Shown here: positions 34,358 to 42,613 of the stretch, one piece after another
How positions within the stretch are numbered: the stretch's first letter is position 1
How the letters are laid out: each line of letters starts with the position of its first letter
NCBI RefSeq assembly: GCF_000799715.1
Contig: NZ_JUHG01000011.1
Span: forward strand, 1,116,001-1,180,000
Length of the DNA stretch: 64,000 nt
Direction of reading: 5' to 3'
Origin: Martinezella rhizogenes
Lineage (GTDB): Bacteria; Pseudomonadota; Alphaproteobacteria; Rhizobiales; Rhizobiaceae
Position numbers and translations under genes: made by a program
Notes under the pieces: model-generated
The model's input: the letters and a program-made list of their open reading frames with translations, nothing else
What the model was told of the DNA's origin: nothing
Databases searched by the model: none

Positions 34358-35260
34358 TCAGTGCCCTCCCTCTGTCTGTTTGGACTGCATGCGCAGGAAG
34401 AAGATACCGAGCAAGATGGTCACGACCGTTTGCAGTGTCGCGATTGACGCAGCGTAGCCGACACGGTTCGTGGTGAAGAAATGGTAATAAGAGAGGTAGG
34501 ACGGCACCGTCGTCGCATTGTCCGGCCCGCCTGATGTCAGAACGTAGATCGGCGCGAACACCTTCAGGGCGGCAATCAGCGTCGTCAGAGCGACCACGAA
34601 AATCTCCGGCATCAGCATGGGGATGGTGATGTAGCGAAAGCGGCCGAACCAGCTGGCATTGTCGAGTTCGGCGGCCTCGTAGAGCGAGGGATCGACCCGC
34701 GCCAGCCCCGACATGAAGACCACCAGACAGTAGCCGACCTGAATCCAGACGATGACGGCCGAAACGGCCCAGAGTGCATAACTTGCGTCCCCCAGCCAGT
34801 TCTGCGCCATGAAATCGAGGCCGATCGCTTTCAGGACCGCGTTGACGATCCCGATCGGATTGAGGATCCACGCCCACAACACGCCGGCCGCGGTCAGCGG
34901 CAGGATTTGCGGCAGGTAAAATCCGGCGCGAAAGAAGCTCGACAAGGTCTCGCCAAACTGCGCGCTGATATAGTCAAATAGCACCGCCGCCAGCACCAGA
35001 CCCAGAATGATCGGCACGATCGTCATCGAAATGATGAACAGGAGCGTATGCTGGATCGATCCCCAGAAGGCGGCATCCACGAGCAATCTCTCGTAGTTCT
35101 GAAAGCCGACATATCGCGGCGTCCCGATGCCTTTCCAGGTCGTGAAGCTGATCACGAAATTGGCGATCAGGGGGACAAGCACGATCAGAGCAAATCCCAG
35201 CATGCCGGGGAGTATATAAAGATAGTACCCCGCCCTGCCGGAGTTTTTGGACTTCTCCAT
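34358..35260 (-). CDS. ABC sugar importer permease (MalF type)
   Basis: Inner-membrane permease of 300 residues. It opens with a cytoplasmic stretch and YYLYILPGMLGFALIVLVPLIANFVISFTTW; the EAA loop is YEAAELDNASWFGRFRYITIPMLMPE. CUT1-type carbohydrate importer subunit that pairs with the MalG-type protein downstream. It follows the binding-protein gene by 73 bp. Confidence 0.9.
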   Translation of the reverse strand: MEKSKNSGRAGYYLYILPGMLGFALIVLVPLIANFVISFTTWKGIGTPRYVGFQNYERLLVDAAFWGSIQHTLLFIISMTIVPIILGLVLAAVLFDYISAQFGETLSSFFRAGFYLPQILPLTAAGVLWAWILNPIGIVNAVLKAIGLDFMAQNWLGDASYALWAVSAVIVWIQVGYCLVVFMSGLARVDPSLYEAAELDNASWFGRFRYITIPMLMPEIFVVALTTLIAALKVFAPIYVLTSGGPDNATTVPSYLSYYHFFTTNRVGYAASIATLQTVVTILLGIFFLRMQSKQTEGGH

Positions 35261-35333
35261 CGCATTCCTCCAGTTCGAGACAGCGAAACGGCATCAAGCC
35301 GTCCCGCCGCTGCGAATTGCACCAGTACAGGGG

Positions 35334-36602
35334 TTATTGCGCTGCCTGCGCATCGTCATAAGCCGTCTTCAGGCGCTCGGCGAACTGCTCCGGCGTCGTC
35401 GAGCCGTTCACCAGACCGGTGGTCGCCTGGATCAGCAGCTCATAATAGCCGGGGACCGGCCAGTCCGGATAGAAACCGAGGCCCCCCTTGCCGGAAATCT
35501 CGTTGAAGATCTCGACATTGCGCTTGCCGACTTCGTCGGTGACGGTAGCCGGATCGGCGGCGATGGCGACACCACCGAGATTGGCCTGCAGGTTCTGGTT
35601 CTCCTTGCTCAAGATGAGATCGATGAACTCGTAGGAGAGATCCTTGTTCTTGGCGCCCTTGGGCACCATGAACAGGTTGCCGGTCGAAGCCGTGCTATAT
35701 TTCGGGGTCGGAAAGACGAACTGGCTCCACTTGAAGTTCTTGATCGAGCTCGCGAAGTTGCCATTGTTCCAGGTGCCGCTGACGAACATTGGCGACTTGC
35801 CCGACGAGAAGAGGTTATCGGCACCGCCCGTGCCCTTCAAACCCGTCGAATCCTTGGAAATATAACCCTTGGCAACCCAGTCGACGATCTTCTGTGCCGC
35901 AAACAGGAAGGGCTTCGTGTCTAGCGGCGCCTTGAGACCCTGATAGTTCTTTACCCAGGTGTCGTCGGCCTGCGTCAGGGCCAGCGTATAGAGTAGGTGC
36001 TGTGCGTTGGAATCCACAGTGCCGTAGGCAAGCGGCGTTATGCCCTTCTGCTTGAAGGCGTCGAGCGCTGCTTCGAATTCGTCGAGTGTGGTCGGGACTT
36101 TCACGCCGTTGGCCTGAAACATGTCGATATTATAGAAAACCGAAACGAATTCGGCATGGACAGGAATGCCGATGATCGGACCGGAGCCATAGATGCCGTT
36201 TGCATCATATTTGCTGAGCTGGCTATTGGTTTCGTTGAGAATCTTATCCCAGCCCCGCGACTTGAATTGATCGTCGAGCGGCGTCAGCAGACCCTGCGAA
36301 GCAACGAGGCCTGCCGTGGCATTGCCCTTGTTATATTCCAGAAGATCCGGCGCCTGGTCCGAATTGAGGATGAGGCTGCCTGCCTTCTGCAATTGGTCGA
36401 AGGTCTTCTGTTCGAAATTGATCGTGACATCGGGATGCTTGGCTTTTAGCTCTTCGAGCGCCTTGGTCCACGCCTTGGCTTGCGAAGTATCCGGCAGTTC
36501 GAACCACCAGACGTTAAATGTCTTGCTCTGCGCTTGCGCGACGCCGGCAGCCAACAAGAGCGACATGCCGGCGGTGACCGCCAGCTTCGAAAACACGTTC
36601 AT
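35334..36602 (-). CDS. Extracellular sugar-binding protein of ABC importer
   Basis: Periplasmic solute-binding protein (family 1) of 422 residues. A signal peptide is clear (MNVFSKLAVTAGMSLLLAAGVAQAQS, cleavage about residue 24). The mature part has the bilobed CUT1 pattern (KTFNVWWFELPDTSQAKAW, FEQKTFDQLQKAGSLILNSDQAPDLLEYNKGN, PTTLDEFEAALDAFKQKGITPLAYG). ATG 36602 has GGAGG 8 bp upstream. It is the first importer gene after the TIM-barrel gene and presumably the most abundant product. Ligand unknown; neighbours suggest a glucoside or disaccharide. Confidence 0.9.
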   Translation of the reverse strand: MNVFSKLAVTAGMSLLLAAGVAQAQSKTFNVWWFELPDTSQAKAWTKALEELKAKHPDVTINFEQKTFDQLQKAGSLILNSDQAPDLLEYNKGNATAGLVASQGLLTPLDDQFKSRGWDKILNETNSQLSKYDANGIYGSGPIIGIPVHAEFVSVFYNIDMFQANGVKVPTTLDEFEAALDAFKQKGITPLAYGTVDSNAQHLLYTLALTQADDTWVKNYQGLKAPLDTKPFLFAAQKIVDWVAKGYISKDSTGLKGTGGADNLFSSGKSPMFVSGTWNNGNFASSIKNFKWSQFVFPTPKYSTASTGNLFMVPKGAKNKDLSYEFIDLILSKENQNLQANLGGVAIAADPATVTDEVGKRNVEIFNEISGKGGLGFYPDWPVPGYYELLIQATTGLVNGSTTPEQFAERLKTAYDDAQAAQ

Positions 36603-36821
36603 TATATTTTCCTCCACCATGCGAACCGTGACGATATCAATCCGACGGCATGGCTCGCGATGCCCGTCAGCACGTTCCTCTTTACTTTGCCCCTCGTCCG
36701 TTCATCGACGATGAGACGAACCGCTTGGATGTCGCAACGCTCCTCCGTTCCGATATCCGGGCCGGCTGGAGCATCGCGCGGCGGCGTGGCTCCAGCTCCC
36801 CGAATTAACGCACAACTCCGC

Positions 36822-36845
36822 CCCTAAATCGATTCAGATTTAGGG
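36822..36845. terminator. Hairpin between isomerase and binding-protein genes
   Basis: CCCTAAATC / GATTTAGGG, perfect 9-bp arms, 6-base loop, just 10 bp downstream of the leftward TIM-barrel gene stop. It lacks a T-run, so it may attenuate rather than stop transcription into the importer genes. Confidence 0.5.
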
Positions 36846-36855
36846 AGTGGGCACG

Positions 36856-37749
36856 CTATTCGACGAATTCGCCACCCCGGCTCTGCTTCAGATAGTTCAG
36901 GCCATGGATCTGACCAGTCATTTCAAGTTCATCGCGATAGACCGGATCATGCCAGCCTTCGATGTCGATCGAACCAGACCATCCCGCCAGGCGCAATTCG
37001 GAAATGATGTCCGTCCAGTTGCTGTCGCCGAAGCCTGGCGTGCGCATGAAGACGAACTTCTCCTTGCCGAAAATGCCGTGCTCCTTGATGACATCCCAGC
37101 GGATCGTCGCGTCCTTGCCGTGAACGTGGAAGATCTTTTTTGCCCATTTGCGGATCTGCGGCAGCGGCTCGATCAGATAGACCATCTGATGGCAAGGTTC
37201 CCATTCGAGGCCGATATTGTCGTCCGGCGTCTCGTTGAACATCAGCTCCCAGGCATCCGGATTATGCGCGATGTTCCAGTCGCCGGTCGCCCAGTTGCCG
37301 TCCATGGCGCAGTTTTCGAAGGCGATCTTGATGCCCTTGTCGGCGGCACGCTTGGCAAGCTCGCTCCATACTTGCTTGTAGCGCGGCAGGCTTTCGGTCA
37401 GCGGCTTGTTGCGGATGCGGCCGGTGAAGCCGGCAACGCAAGTGGCGCCGAAATGATGGGCGTTGTCGATGCAATCCTTCCAGCCCTGCAGCGTCTGCTG
37501 GTCCAGGTCGGAGGTTTCCAGCGGATTGCCGAACATTCCGAGCGTGGAGATGGTGATGTCCCGACCGCCGATGGCGTCGAGGCAGCGCTTGCCGAGCTCT
37601 GCCAGATTCTGGCCGTTGGTCGTCTGCCAGAAGAAGGGTTCGAAGCTTTCGAAGCCGTGATCGGCGATCCTGGCGATGCCCTTGGCGGCATCCTCGCTGG
37701 TCGCCTTGATCATCGTGCCGATGCGGATGGCCTTTGCCGGATTTGTCAT
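36856..37749 (-). CDS. Sugar phosphate isomerase/epimerase-like TIM-barrel protein
   Basis: Xylose-isomerase-like (AP endonuclease 2 superfamily) protein of 297 residues. Metal-binding segments include KIAFENCAMDG, NIGLEWEPCHQMV, KIFHVHGKDATIRW and GSIDIEGWHDP, the expected Glu/Asp/His/Glu set. Homologues include IolE and YcjR; in E. coli YcjR epimerises 3-keto sugars made by the Gfo/Idh enzyme YcjS. The adjacent Gfo/Idh gene, 19 bp upstream on the same strand, supports a 3-keto-sugar pathway. Exact reaction is inferred. Confidence 0.84.
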   Translation of the reverse strand: MTNPAKAIRIGTMIKATSEDAAKGIARIADHGFESFEPFFWQTTNGQNLAELGKRCLDAIGGRDITISTLGMFGNPLETSDLDQQTLQGWKDCIDNAHHFGATCVAGFTGRIRNKPLTESLPRYKQVWSELAKRAADKGIKIAFENCAMDGNWATGDWNIAHNPDAWELMFNETPDDNIGLEWEPCHQMVYLIEPLPQIRKWAKKIFHVHGKDATIRWDVIKEHGIFGKEKFVFMRTPGFGDSNWTDIISELRLAGWSGSIDIEGWHDPVYRDELEMTGQIHGLNYLKQSRGGEFVE

Positions 37750-37768
37750 GATTTCACTATCCTTATGC

Positions 37769-38797
37769 TTAGATTTCGATACGCCGGCCCGACTTGGCGC
37801 TTTCGATCGCGCCGAGGACCATGGCGAGGCTGTGAATATTATCGCTGCTTTCAGTCTCCGGCCGCTTGCCCGTCTTCACCGCGTCGATGAACGATGCGAT
37901 GACGCTGGCGTGCCCATGCGTCTCGTCCTCATGCCGGGGGCCAGGAACGTCCACGGGGGTAAAGCCGTGCAGCAGGCCAGGCTCGTTACCAGCGACGGAG
38001 GCTTCGAAATGCTCTTCGCCGTCCCAGGTCAGCATGCCCTTGCTGCCTGTGAGCCGCCACTCGCTCTCCCAGCTCGTGCGCTTGCCCTCAGCGCACCAGG
38101 ACCCGCGATAGCTGAAGACGACATCGTCGGAAAATTCGAACAGCGCATGCGCCGACGCGCCATGCCTGTACCAGGATCCGGCAGGATTCTTCTCGACGCA
38201 ATAGACCGAAAGCGGCGTCTTGCCGGCAACGAAACGGGCAGCGTCGAAAGTATGGATCGCCATGTCGAGCAAGAGCACATTGTCCATTTCCTCGCGGAAG
38301 CCGCCGAAATGCGGGCCGAGGAAGAAATCGCAATGGATGCCAGTGAGCTCGCCGATCGCACCCTCCTCGACGAAACGGCGCAGACGGCGCACGCCGGAGA
38401 TGAAACGGCGGTTCTGGATGATGGCGTGCACCTTGCCGGTCTTGGCGGCGAGGTCGATGAGGGCCGCCCCCTCCTCAAGCGAGGTCGCCATCGGCTTTTC
38501 GCTGAGGACATGGCAGCCGGCCTTCAGCGCCGTCGAGACGACGCCGAAGCGGGCGGCAGGGATGACGACGTCGAACACCAGATCGGCCTTCGTCGCCGCG
38601 ATGACTTCGGCAAGGTCCGAACCGATGACGGCCTCTTCGAGACCGAACTCTTTCGCAAGACCTTCGGCGGTCGCCCGATTGAGATCGACCAGGCCGACGA
38701 CCTTGATGGTTTCTGCAAGCGACGGCGTCGAGGCGATGGCCTTGAGCCAGCCTTTGGACATAGCTCCGCACCCGCACAAAATGGCGTTAAATTTCAC
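37769..38797 (-). CDS. Gfo/Idh/MocA-family sugar dehydrogenase
   Basis: NAD(P)-dependent oxidoreductase of 342 residues. Rossmann start NAILCGCGAMSKGWLKAI, E-K-P motif in CHVLSEKPMATSLEEG (about 94-109), and catalytic region VLLLDMAIHTFDAARFV. First gene of the leftward sugar unit, divergent from a LacI-type regulator with a perfect operator between them. Together with the TIM-barrel enzyme and ABC importer it forms a catabolic set like the E. coli ycj cluster. Probable oxidation of a glycoside at a secondary hydroxyl. Confidence 0.86.
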   Translation of the reverse strand: MKFNAILCGCGAMSKGWLKAIASTPSLAETIKVVGLVDLNRATAEGLAKEFGLEEAVIGSDLAEVIAATKADLVFDVVIPAARFGVVSTALKAGCHVLSEKPMATSLEEGAALIDLAAKTGKVHAIIQNRRFISGVRRLRRFVEEGAIGELTGIHCDFFLGPHFGGFREEMDNVLLLDMAIHTFDAARFVAGKTPLSVYCVEKNPAGSWYRHGASAHALFEFSDDVVFSYRGSWCAEGKRTSWESEWRLTGSKGMLTWDGEEHFEASVAGNEPGLLHGFTPVDVPGPRHEDETHGHASVIASFIDAVKTGKRPETESSDNIHSLAMVLGAIESAKSGRRIEI

Positions 38798-38842
38798 GAT
38801 TTCCTCCAGCGAACCGTGTCAAACTCCTCGTGACACATGTTC

Positions 38843-38856
38843 CGTAAACGTTTACG
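38843..38856. promoter_or_regulatory. LacI-type operator in divergent promoter
   Basis: CGTAAACGTTTACG is a perfect 14-bp palindrome with central CG, the canonical LacI/GalR (CRE-like) form. It lies 46 bp upstream of the dehydrogenase gene and 77 bp upstream of the LacI-type gene, placed to control both. Confidence 0.8.
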
Positions 38857-38932
38857 ATCCTATGCGAAAAGATTTTCCTGTGTCAATAGAGGGAAGGCAC
38901 TGAAATTGCGGCATGAAGGAAAATCGCAGTCG

Positions 38933-39973
38933 ATGAAGGGAATTCGTCAGCTTGCCGACCATCTCGATATCTCCATCGGCACGGTGTCGCGGGCGCTGAA
39001 CGGCAAGCCCGATGTCAACGAGGAAACCCGCAAGCGCGTGCTCGCCGCCGCCGAGGAACTTGGCTATGTCGCCAATCAATCCGGACGGGCGCTACGGCAA
39101 GGCACGACCAATGTCATCGGCCTGATGATCGAATCCAACAAGGACATCGTCGAGGACAGCGACAACTTCTTCCTCGGCGTGACCCGCGGACTACAGAGCG
39201 TGTTTGCGCGCCACAAGCTCGACCTAATCATGCTGCCCTGCCCCAGCGACGAAGATCCCTACGAGTATCTGAAACGCATGGTCGCAAGACGCGTCGTCGA
39301 CGCCATGATCATCTCGGCAACGCAGCGCGTCGACAAGCGAATCGACCTGCTTTCCAAGGTGAAAATCCCCTTCGTATCGCTCGGCCGCAGCCAGTCGAGC
39401 GGCAACTCCTCCTGGATCGATCTCGATTTCGACGGCGTCGCCAATGCCGCCGTCGACCGGCTAGTGGCGCACGGGCATCGCCGTATCGCGATCGCCGCGC
39501 CATCGAACGATGTCAACCTCGGCTATATCTTTCTCGATGGTTACCGGCGCGCGCTCGACCGGCACGGGATTGCCTACGATCCTTCGCTGGTGATCCGGGC
39601 CAAGACCAGCGAACAGGGCGGCTATCAGGTCGGCCACGAGCTGCTGCAACTCGCCGATCGGCCGACGGCGGTGATCCTGATCTACGAGCTGATGGCGATC
39701 GGCCTTTACCGCCGGCTGAGCGAGGCCGGCATCGTTCCCGGCCGCGACCTCGCCGTCATCGGCTTTCGCGAGGAACCGCGCGCCAAATTCCTCCAACCGG
39801 CGTTAACCTGCTTCCGCATATCGCTGCGCGATCTCGGCGCAGAGCTTGGAGAAACCCTGCTTGCCACAATGCCGGCCTACGGCCATTTCTATCCCAACAG
39901 GCCCCGCACCATGATCTGGCCCCTGCAGCTCATTCCTGGCGAAAGCGACAGTTTTCGCCTGAAGGCAGAGTAG
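38933..39973 (+). CDS. LacI-family repressor of the sugar operon
   Basis: Regulator of 346 residues. The helix-turn-helix at residues 4-50 (IRQLADHLDISIGTVSRALNGKPDVNEETRKRVLAAAEELGYVANQSGRALRQG) is followed by a periplasmic-binding-like effector domain. ATG 38933 (MKGIRQLADH) gives the standard LacI start, with GAAGGA 12 bp upstream; an in-frame extension from 38837 would run over the operator. The C-terminal domain is mildly divergent. It presumably represses the divergent dehydrogenase-importer unit until the sugar is present. Confidence 0.88.
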   Translation: MKGIRQLADHLDISIGTVSRALNGKPDVNEETRKRVLAAAEELGYVANQSGRALRQGTTNVIGLMIESNKDIVEDSDNFFLGVTRGLQSVFARHKLDLIMLPCPSDEDPYEYLKRMVARRVVDAMIISATQRVDKRIDLLSKVKIPFVSLGRSQSSGNSSWIDLDFDGVANAAVDRLVAHGHRRIAIAAPSNDVNLGYIFLDGYRRALDRHGIAYDPSLVIRAKTSEQGGYQVGHELLQLADRPTAVILIYELMAIGLYRRLSEAGIVPGRDLAVIGFREEPRAKFLQPALTCFRISLRDLGAELGETLLATMPAYGHFYPNRPRTMIWPLQLIPGESDSFRLKAE

Positions 39974-40037
39974 CGCCGAAACGCCGCATGGGTGAGATCT
40001 GCGATTGCGATTGGCCTTACGAGTTGCCATGTAGAGC

Positions 40038-40448
40038 ATGGCGAACGGGAACCGGCATTTGAGCGAAGAAACCATCACACTTTACGAAGCGATCGGCGGC
40101 GACAAAACCGTGCGGGCGCTGACGACGCGCTTCTACGATCTGATGGATACTCTACCGGAAGCGGCCAACTGCCGCGCCGTGCATCCGCCGAGCCTCGAAG
40201 GCTCCCGCGAAAAATTCTATGAATATTTGACCGGCTATCTCGGCGGGCCGCAGCTCTATATCGAGAAGCGCGGCCATCCGCGCCTGCGCAGCCGTCATTT
40301 CGCTGCCGCCATCGGCCCCGCCGAGCGCGACGAATGGCTGCTCTGCTTCCGCCGCGCCATGTTTGAGACCATCGAAAACGAAAAGCTGCGGGCGATCATC
40401 TGGGAGCCCATCGAGCGCCTCGCTTTCCACATGCAGAACCGGGAATAA
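40038..40448 (+). CDS. Truncated haemoglobin, group II (trHbO-like)
   Basis: Globin of 136 residues with the 2-on-2 fold. Group II markers are YEAIGGDKTVRALTTRFYDLM, YLGGPQLYIEKRGHPRLRSRHF with proximal His H87, and Trp at G8 (W100 in ERDEWLLCFRRAM). Such proteins bind O2 and NO and may detoxify reactive nitrogen species or deliver oxygen, useful to a soil or symbiotic bacterium. The next gene (DUF423) begins 8 bp after its stop, so the two are probably cotranscribed. Confidence 0.88.
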   Translation: MANGNRHLSEETITLYEAIGGDKTVRALTTRFYDLMDTLPEAANCRAVHPPSLEGSREKFYEYLTGYLGGPQLYIEKRGHPRLRSRHFAAAIGPAERDEWLLCFRRAMFETIENEKLRAIIWEPIERLAFHMQNRE

Positions 40449-40456
40449 GAGAAGAC

Positions 40457-40834
40457 ATGAGCTTCAGCACGATAATCCGTCCGATCACCCTGTTTGTCGC
40501 CGGTATTCTCGGCGCCGCCGGCGTGGCGCTCGCCGCTGCCGCATCCCATGGCGGCGATACGCACTTCCTCGGCTCCGCCTCGACCATGTGCCTGGCGCAT
40601 GCCCCTGCCCTGCTCGCACTCCACGCCGGCTATGACCGCATCCGTACCGCGCCGATCGCAATCGTGTTGCTCGGATTGGGAACGCTGATCTTCGCGGGCG
40701 ATCTGGTCAGCCGCCATTTCCTCGGCAGCTCACTATTTCCCCTGGCCGCACCGACCGGAGGAATGGGCATGGTGGCGGGATGGATTGTTGTGGCGCTGGG
40801 AGCATTTTTCAGGAAAGGCGCGGCGGGAGCTTGA
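40457..40834 (+). CDS. DUF423-family membrane protein
   Basis: Small membrane protein of 125 residues with four hydrophobic helices, including FVAGILGAAGVALAAAASHGG at the N-terminus and GMGMVAGWIVVALGAFF at the C-terminus, matching DUF423 (YgdD). Its function is not established. It follows the truncated haemoglobin gene by 8 bp. Confidence 0.8.
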   Translation: MSFSTIIRPITLFVAGILGAAGVALAAAASHGGDTHFLGSASTMCLAHAPALLALHAGYDRIRTAPIAIVLLGLGTLIFAGDLVSRHFLGSSLFPLAAPTGGMGMVAGWIVVALGAFFRKGAAGA

Positions 40835-40907
40835 GGCGCCAAGATCTCCACCCCAGATAACAGGCAACAAGGCAATCGCGCAGAATACCACGCTTATATA
40901 GTTCACC

Positions 40908-41225
40908 TCATTGTAACTGCTCGATCAAGCCATTAACCTTTTCTTCAACCAGACGATCGAGCTTTATTCGGAAGCTATCATAGCGATCTTCGGGCACTCC
41001 ATTTTCCAAGCATCTCGCCTCGTAAGCCAAAGCGAAATACGGGAACTGCCATATACTCTCCAACAATTGTCTCCGCTCACTACCAGAGTACTGTACGGGG
41101 TCAATTTGTCGGAGTGTTTCGAGAAGCCGCATCGCAGCAACCTCATTGAAGTGCATTGATCGAGCAAAATAGAAGAATCCCTCACCTTGCCATTCTCTGC
41201 TTAGCGCCTCTACAAGACTATTCAT
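40908..41225 (-). CDS. Hypothetical protein, low-GC orphan
   Basis: Soluble, mostly helical protein of 105 residues (FNEVAAMRLLETLRQIDPVQYSGSERRQLLESIWQFPYFALAYEARCL). I do not recognise the family. Base composition is visibly AT-richer than the neighbours, and aromatic residues are frequent. Small orphan proteins like this are sometimes immunity or cargo proteins gained by transfer, but nothing nearby supports a toxin. The downstream flank up to 41400 is also AT-rich. Confidence 0.55.
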   Translation of the reverse strand: MNSLVEALSREWQGEGFFYFARSMHFNEVAAMRLLETLRQIDPVQYSGSERRQLLESIWQFPYFALAYEARCLENGVPEDRYDSFRIKLDRLVEEKVNGLIEQLQ

Positions 41226-41409
41226 TGGTAGGGCTCTCCAGTTTTGAGATCCACGATCCGCCTCCCTAAGTGTAGATCGCCTCCAGCAATCTCGACCGAG
41301 ATACAGACATGTTAAAACTGTAGTGTATTAAATTAAAAATACAACCAACGCGAAACCGAAAGTACGTTACGGTCCTAGCGCCGAAATGTCTCGCCTCTGA
41401 TGAGATTCG

Positions 41410-41724
41410 TCAAACCCCGGCAACCACATTAAATCCCTCGAACTGTGGCGGCCCCCAGTACAATGCCTTGTTACTGCCGGCGTTGCGGTGCGCCTCGCGA
41501 AAATTCTCGGATTTCGTCCAGTTGAGAAAATCCTCTTCGCTGCGCCAGATCGTATGCGAGGAAAACAGCGTATAGCCCTCCTCGACATTGGTGGAACCAC
41601 GCAGCAGCCGGAACTCCACGAAGCCGGGAACATCTCCCAGCCGGGAATCACGGTCTTTCCAAACAGCTTCGAAAGCAATCTCCGAACCGATGACGACCTT
41701 GAAGCGGTTCATGGCGATGTACAT
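41410..41724 (-). CDS. hmuQ: Haem-degrading monooxygenase-like protein (HmuQ/IsdG type)
   Basis: ABM-fold protein of 104 residues. The IsdG-type catalytic triad is present at matching spacing: N6 (YIAMNRFKV), W69 (EDFLNWTKS) and H79 (FREAHRNAG). IsdG/HmuQ proteins open the haem ring and release iron. The gene ends a unit of three that lies 3 kb from hmuPSTUV and has its own RirA-type box, which supports haem degradation after uptake. General 'antibiotic biosynthesis monooxygenase' annotation is the fallback. Confidence 0.78.
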   Translation of the reverse strand: MYIAMNRFKVVIGSEIAFEAVWKDRDSRLGDVPGFVEFRLLRGSTNVEEGYTLFSSHTIWRSEEDFLNWTKSENFREAHRNAGSNKALYWGPPQFEGFNVVAGV

Positions 41725-41744
41725 GGGTCAAATCTCCCGGGCAA

Positions 41745-42011
41745 TCAGACCTTCTTGCGACGGTCGACAGTTTTGCCCGGTCGAGGTGTAAAGGCAATGA
41801 CATTCGTGCCATCGCCTGCCGTAATATCCGATTGCTCTCCCGGCAAGCGCATCTGCCAGGACGGAAAGGCTGTTACGTTGGGAGCCTGCCGCTGCTCCTC
41901 GGCGCGGCGCATCAGCAATTCATAGAGCTCCGGCACCAGGCCGTCGCCATTCTGCGCGGCCAGCTTGTGCAGGCCGATCATCATGAACCCGTCAGGGCCT
42001 TTGTCATTCAT
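41745..42011 (-). CDS. Small conserved-looking protein in iron-linked unit
   Basis: Protein of 88 residues (MNDKGPDGFMMIGLHKLAAQNGDGLVPELYELLMRRAEEQRQ then a polar Pro/Arg/Lys tail). Its ATG overlaps the stop of the DUF2325 gene (ATGA), implying coupled translation, and the HmuQ-like gene follows by 20 bp. I do not recognise a domain. A helical N-terminal half and disordered basic tail suggest an adaptor or regulatory role. Confidence 0.65.
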   Translation of the reverse strand: MNDKGPDGFMMIGLHKLAAQNGDGLVPELYELLMRRAEEQRQAPNVTAFPSWQMRLPGEQSDITAGDGTNVIAFTPRPGKTVDRRKKV

Positions 42012-42406
42012 CGGGCGGCGTCTCGTTCGTTCATCGTCGTCAGCGCCCGCTCCAGGCTCGACTTGCTGCCGTTGCGCAAGGGTACGAAGGTCTTGCCGAA
42101 CTTCTTGCAGCCGGTCTTCACCCGCAGGCACGCATCATGGCTGATACAGTCGATCGGGCAGAAGACGCAGTCGACGGACGGCAGCACGGTGTCGATACGC
42201 GACACCGCCTCACGCAAGCCGCCATCGTGATGGATCAGCTCGGCGCCGAAATTGCTGGCGATCTGGCGCAGATGCGCCACCTGGCAATCGCGACCACCGA
42301 CATAGAGGAAGCTACGTCCGTCGAGACTTGATTTTCCGGCTGTCTGCTCCGGCTTTTGCGCCTCGCGACTATCCCGGCCAAAATCCCTCTTCCCCTTACG
42401 CGCCAT
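42008..42406 (-). CDS. DUF2325-domain protein
   Basis: Protein of 132 residues. After a basic, disordered N-terminus (MARKGKRDFGRDSREAQKP) comes DUF2325: FLYVGGRDCQVAHLRQIASNFGAELIHHDGGL, then FCPIDCISHDACLRVKTGCKKFGKTFVPLR. The conserved Cys (CVFCPIDC, ACLRVKTGC) and His suggest metal or redox sensing. It heads the unit with the 88-residue protein and the HmuQ-like oxygenase. An exact TGA-N9-TCA box lies 94 bp upstream. Confidence 0.8.
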   Translation of the reverse strand: MARKGKRDFGRDSREAQKPEQTAGKSSLDGRSFLYVGGRDCQVAHLRQIASNFGAELIHHDGGLREAVSRIDTVLPSVDCVFCPIDCISHDACLRVKTGCKKFGKTFVPLRNGSKSSLERALTTMNERDAAR

Positions 42407-42499
42407 ACATCACCCGTTCATTGGTTGCTCTTGCACACCCGACTCCGTCGAGCGCAGGGCGACCATATTAAACATGAGTTTTAGAGTAAAGTATAAAGT

Positions 42500-42514
42500 T
42501 GAGAGTTTTTATCA
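42500..42514. promoter_or_regulatory. IRO (RirA-type) box upstream of DUF2325-hmuQ unit
   Basis: TGA-GAGTTTTTA-TCA matches exactly the IRO motif TGA-N9-TCA bound by the iron regulator RirA in rhizobia. It lies in the AT-rich gap between tonB and the DUF2325 gene. An Irr-like stretch, TTTAGAGTAAAGTATAAA, directly precedes it. Confidence 0.6.
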
Positions 42515-42613
42515 TATTTTGTCGCGACATAATTTCCATGCGCAACAATCAGGCCCAACGACAGTCAAACGACTAAAATCGATACGACGCTTATCGCAGA
42601 TACCAACACCAAC

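Noticed and set aside
36700..36720. AACCGCTT-like word upstream of the sugar-binding protein as a third LacI operator
   Set aside because: It is not palindromic and resembles neither of the two perfect operators.
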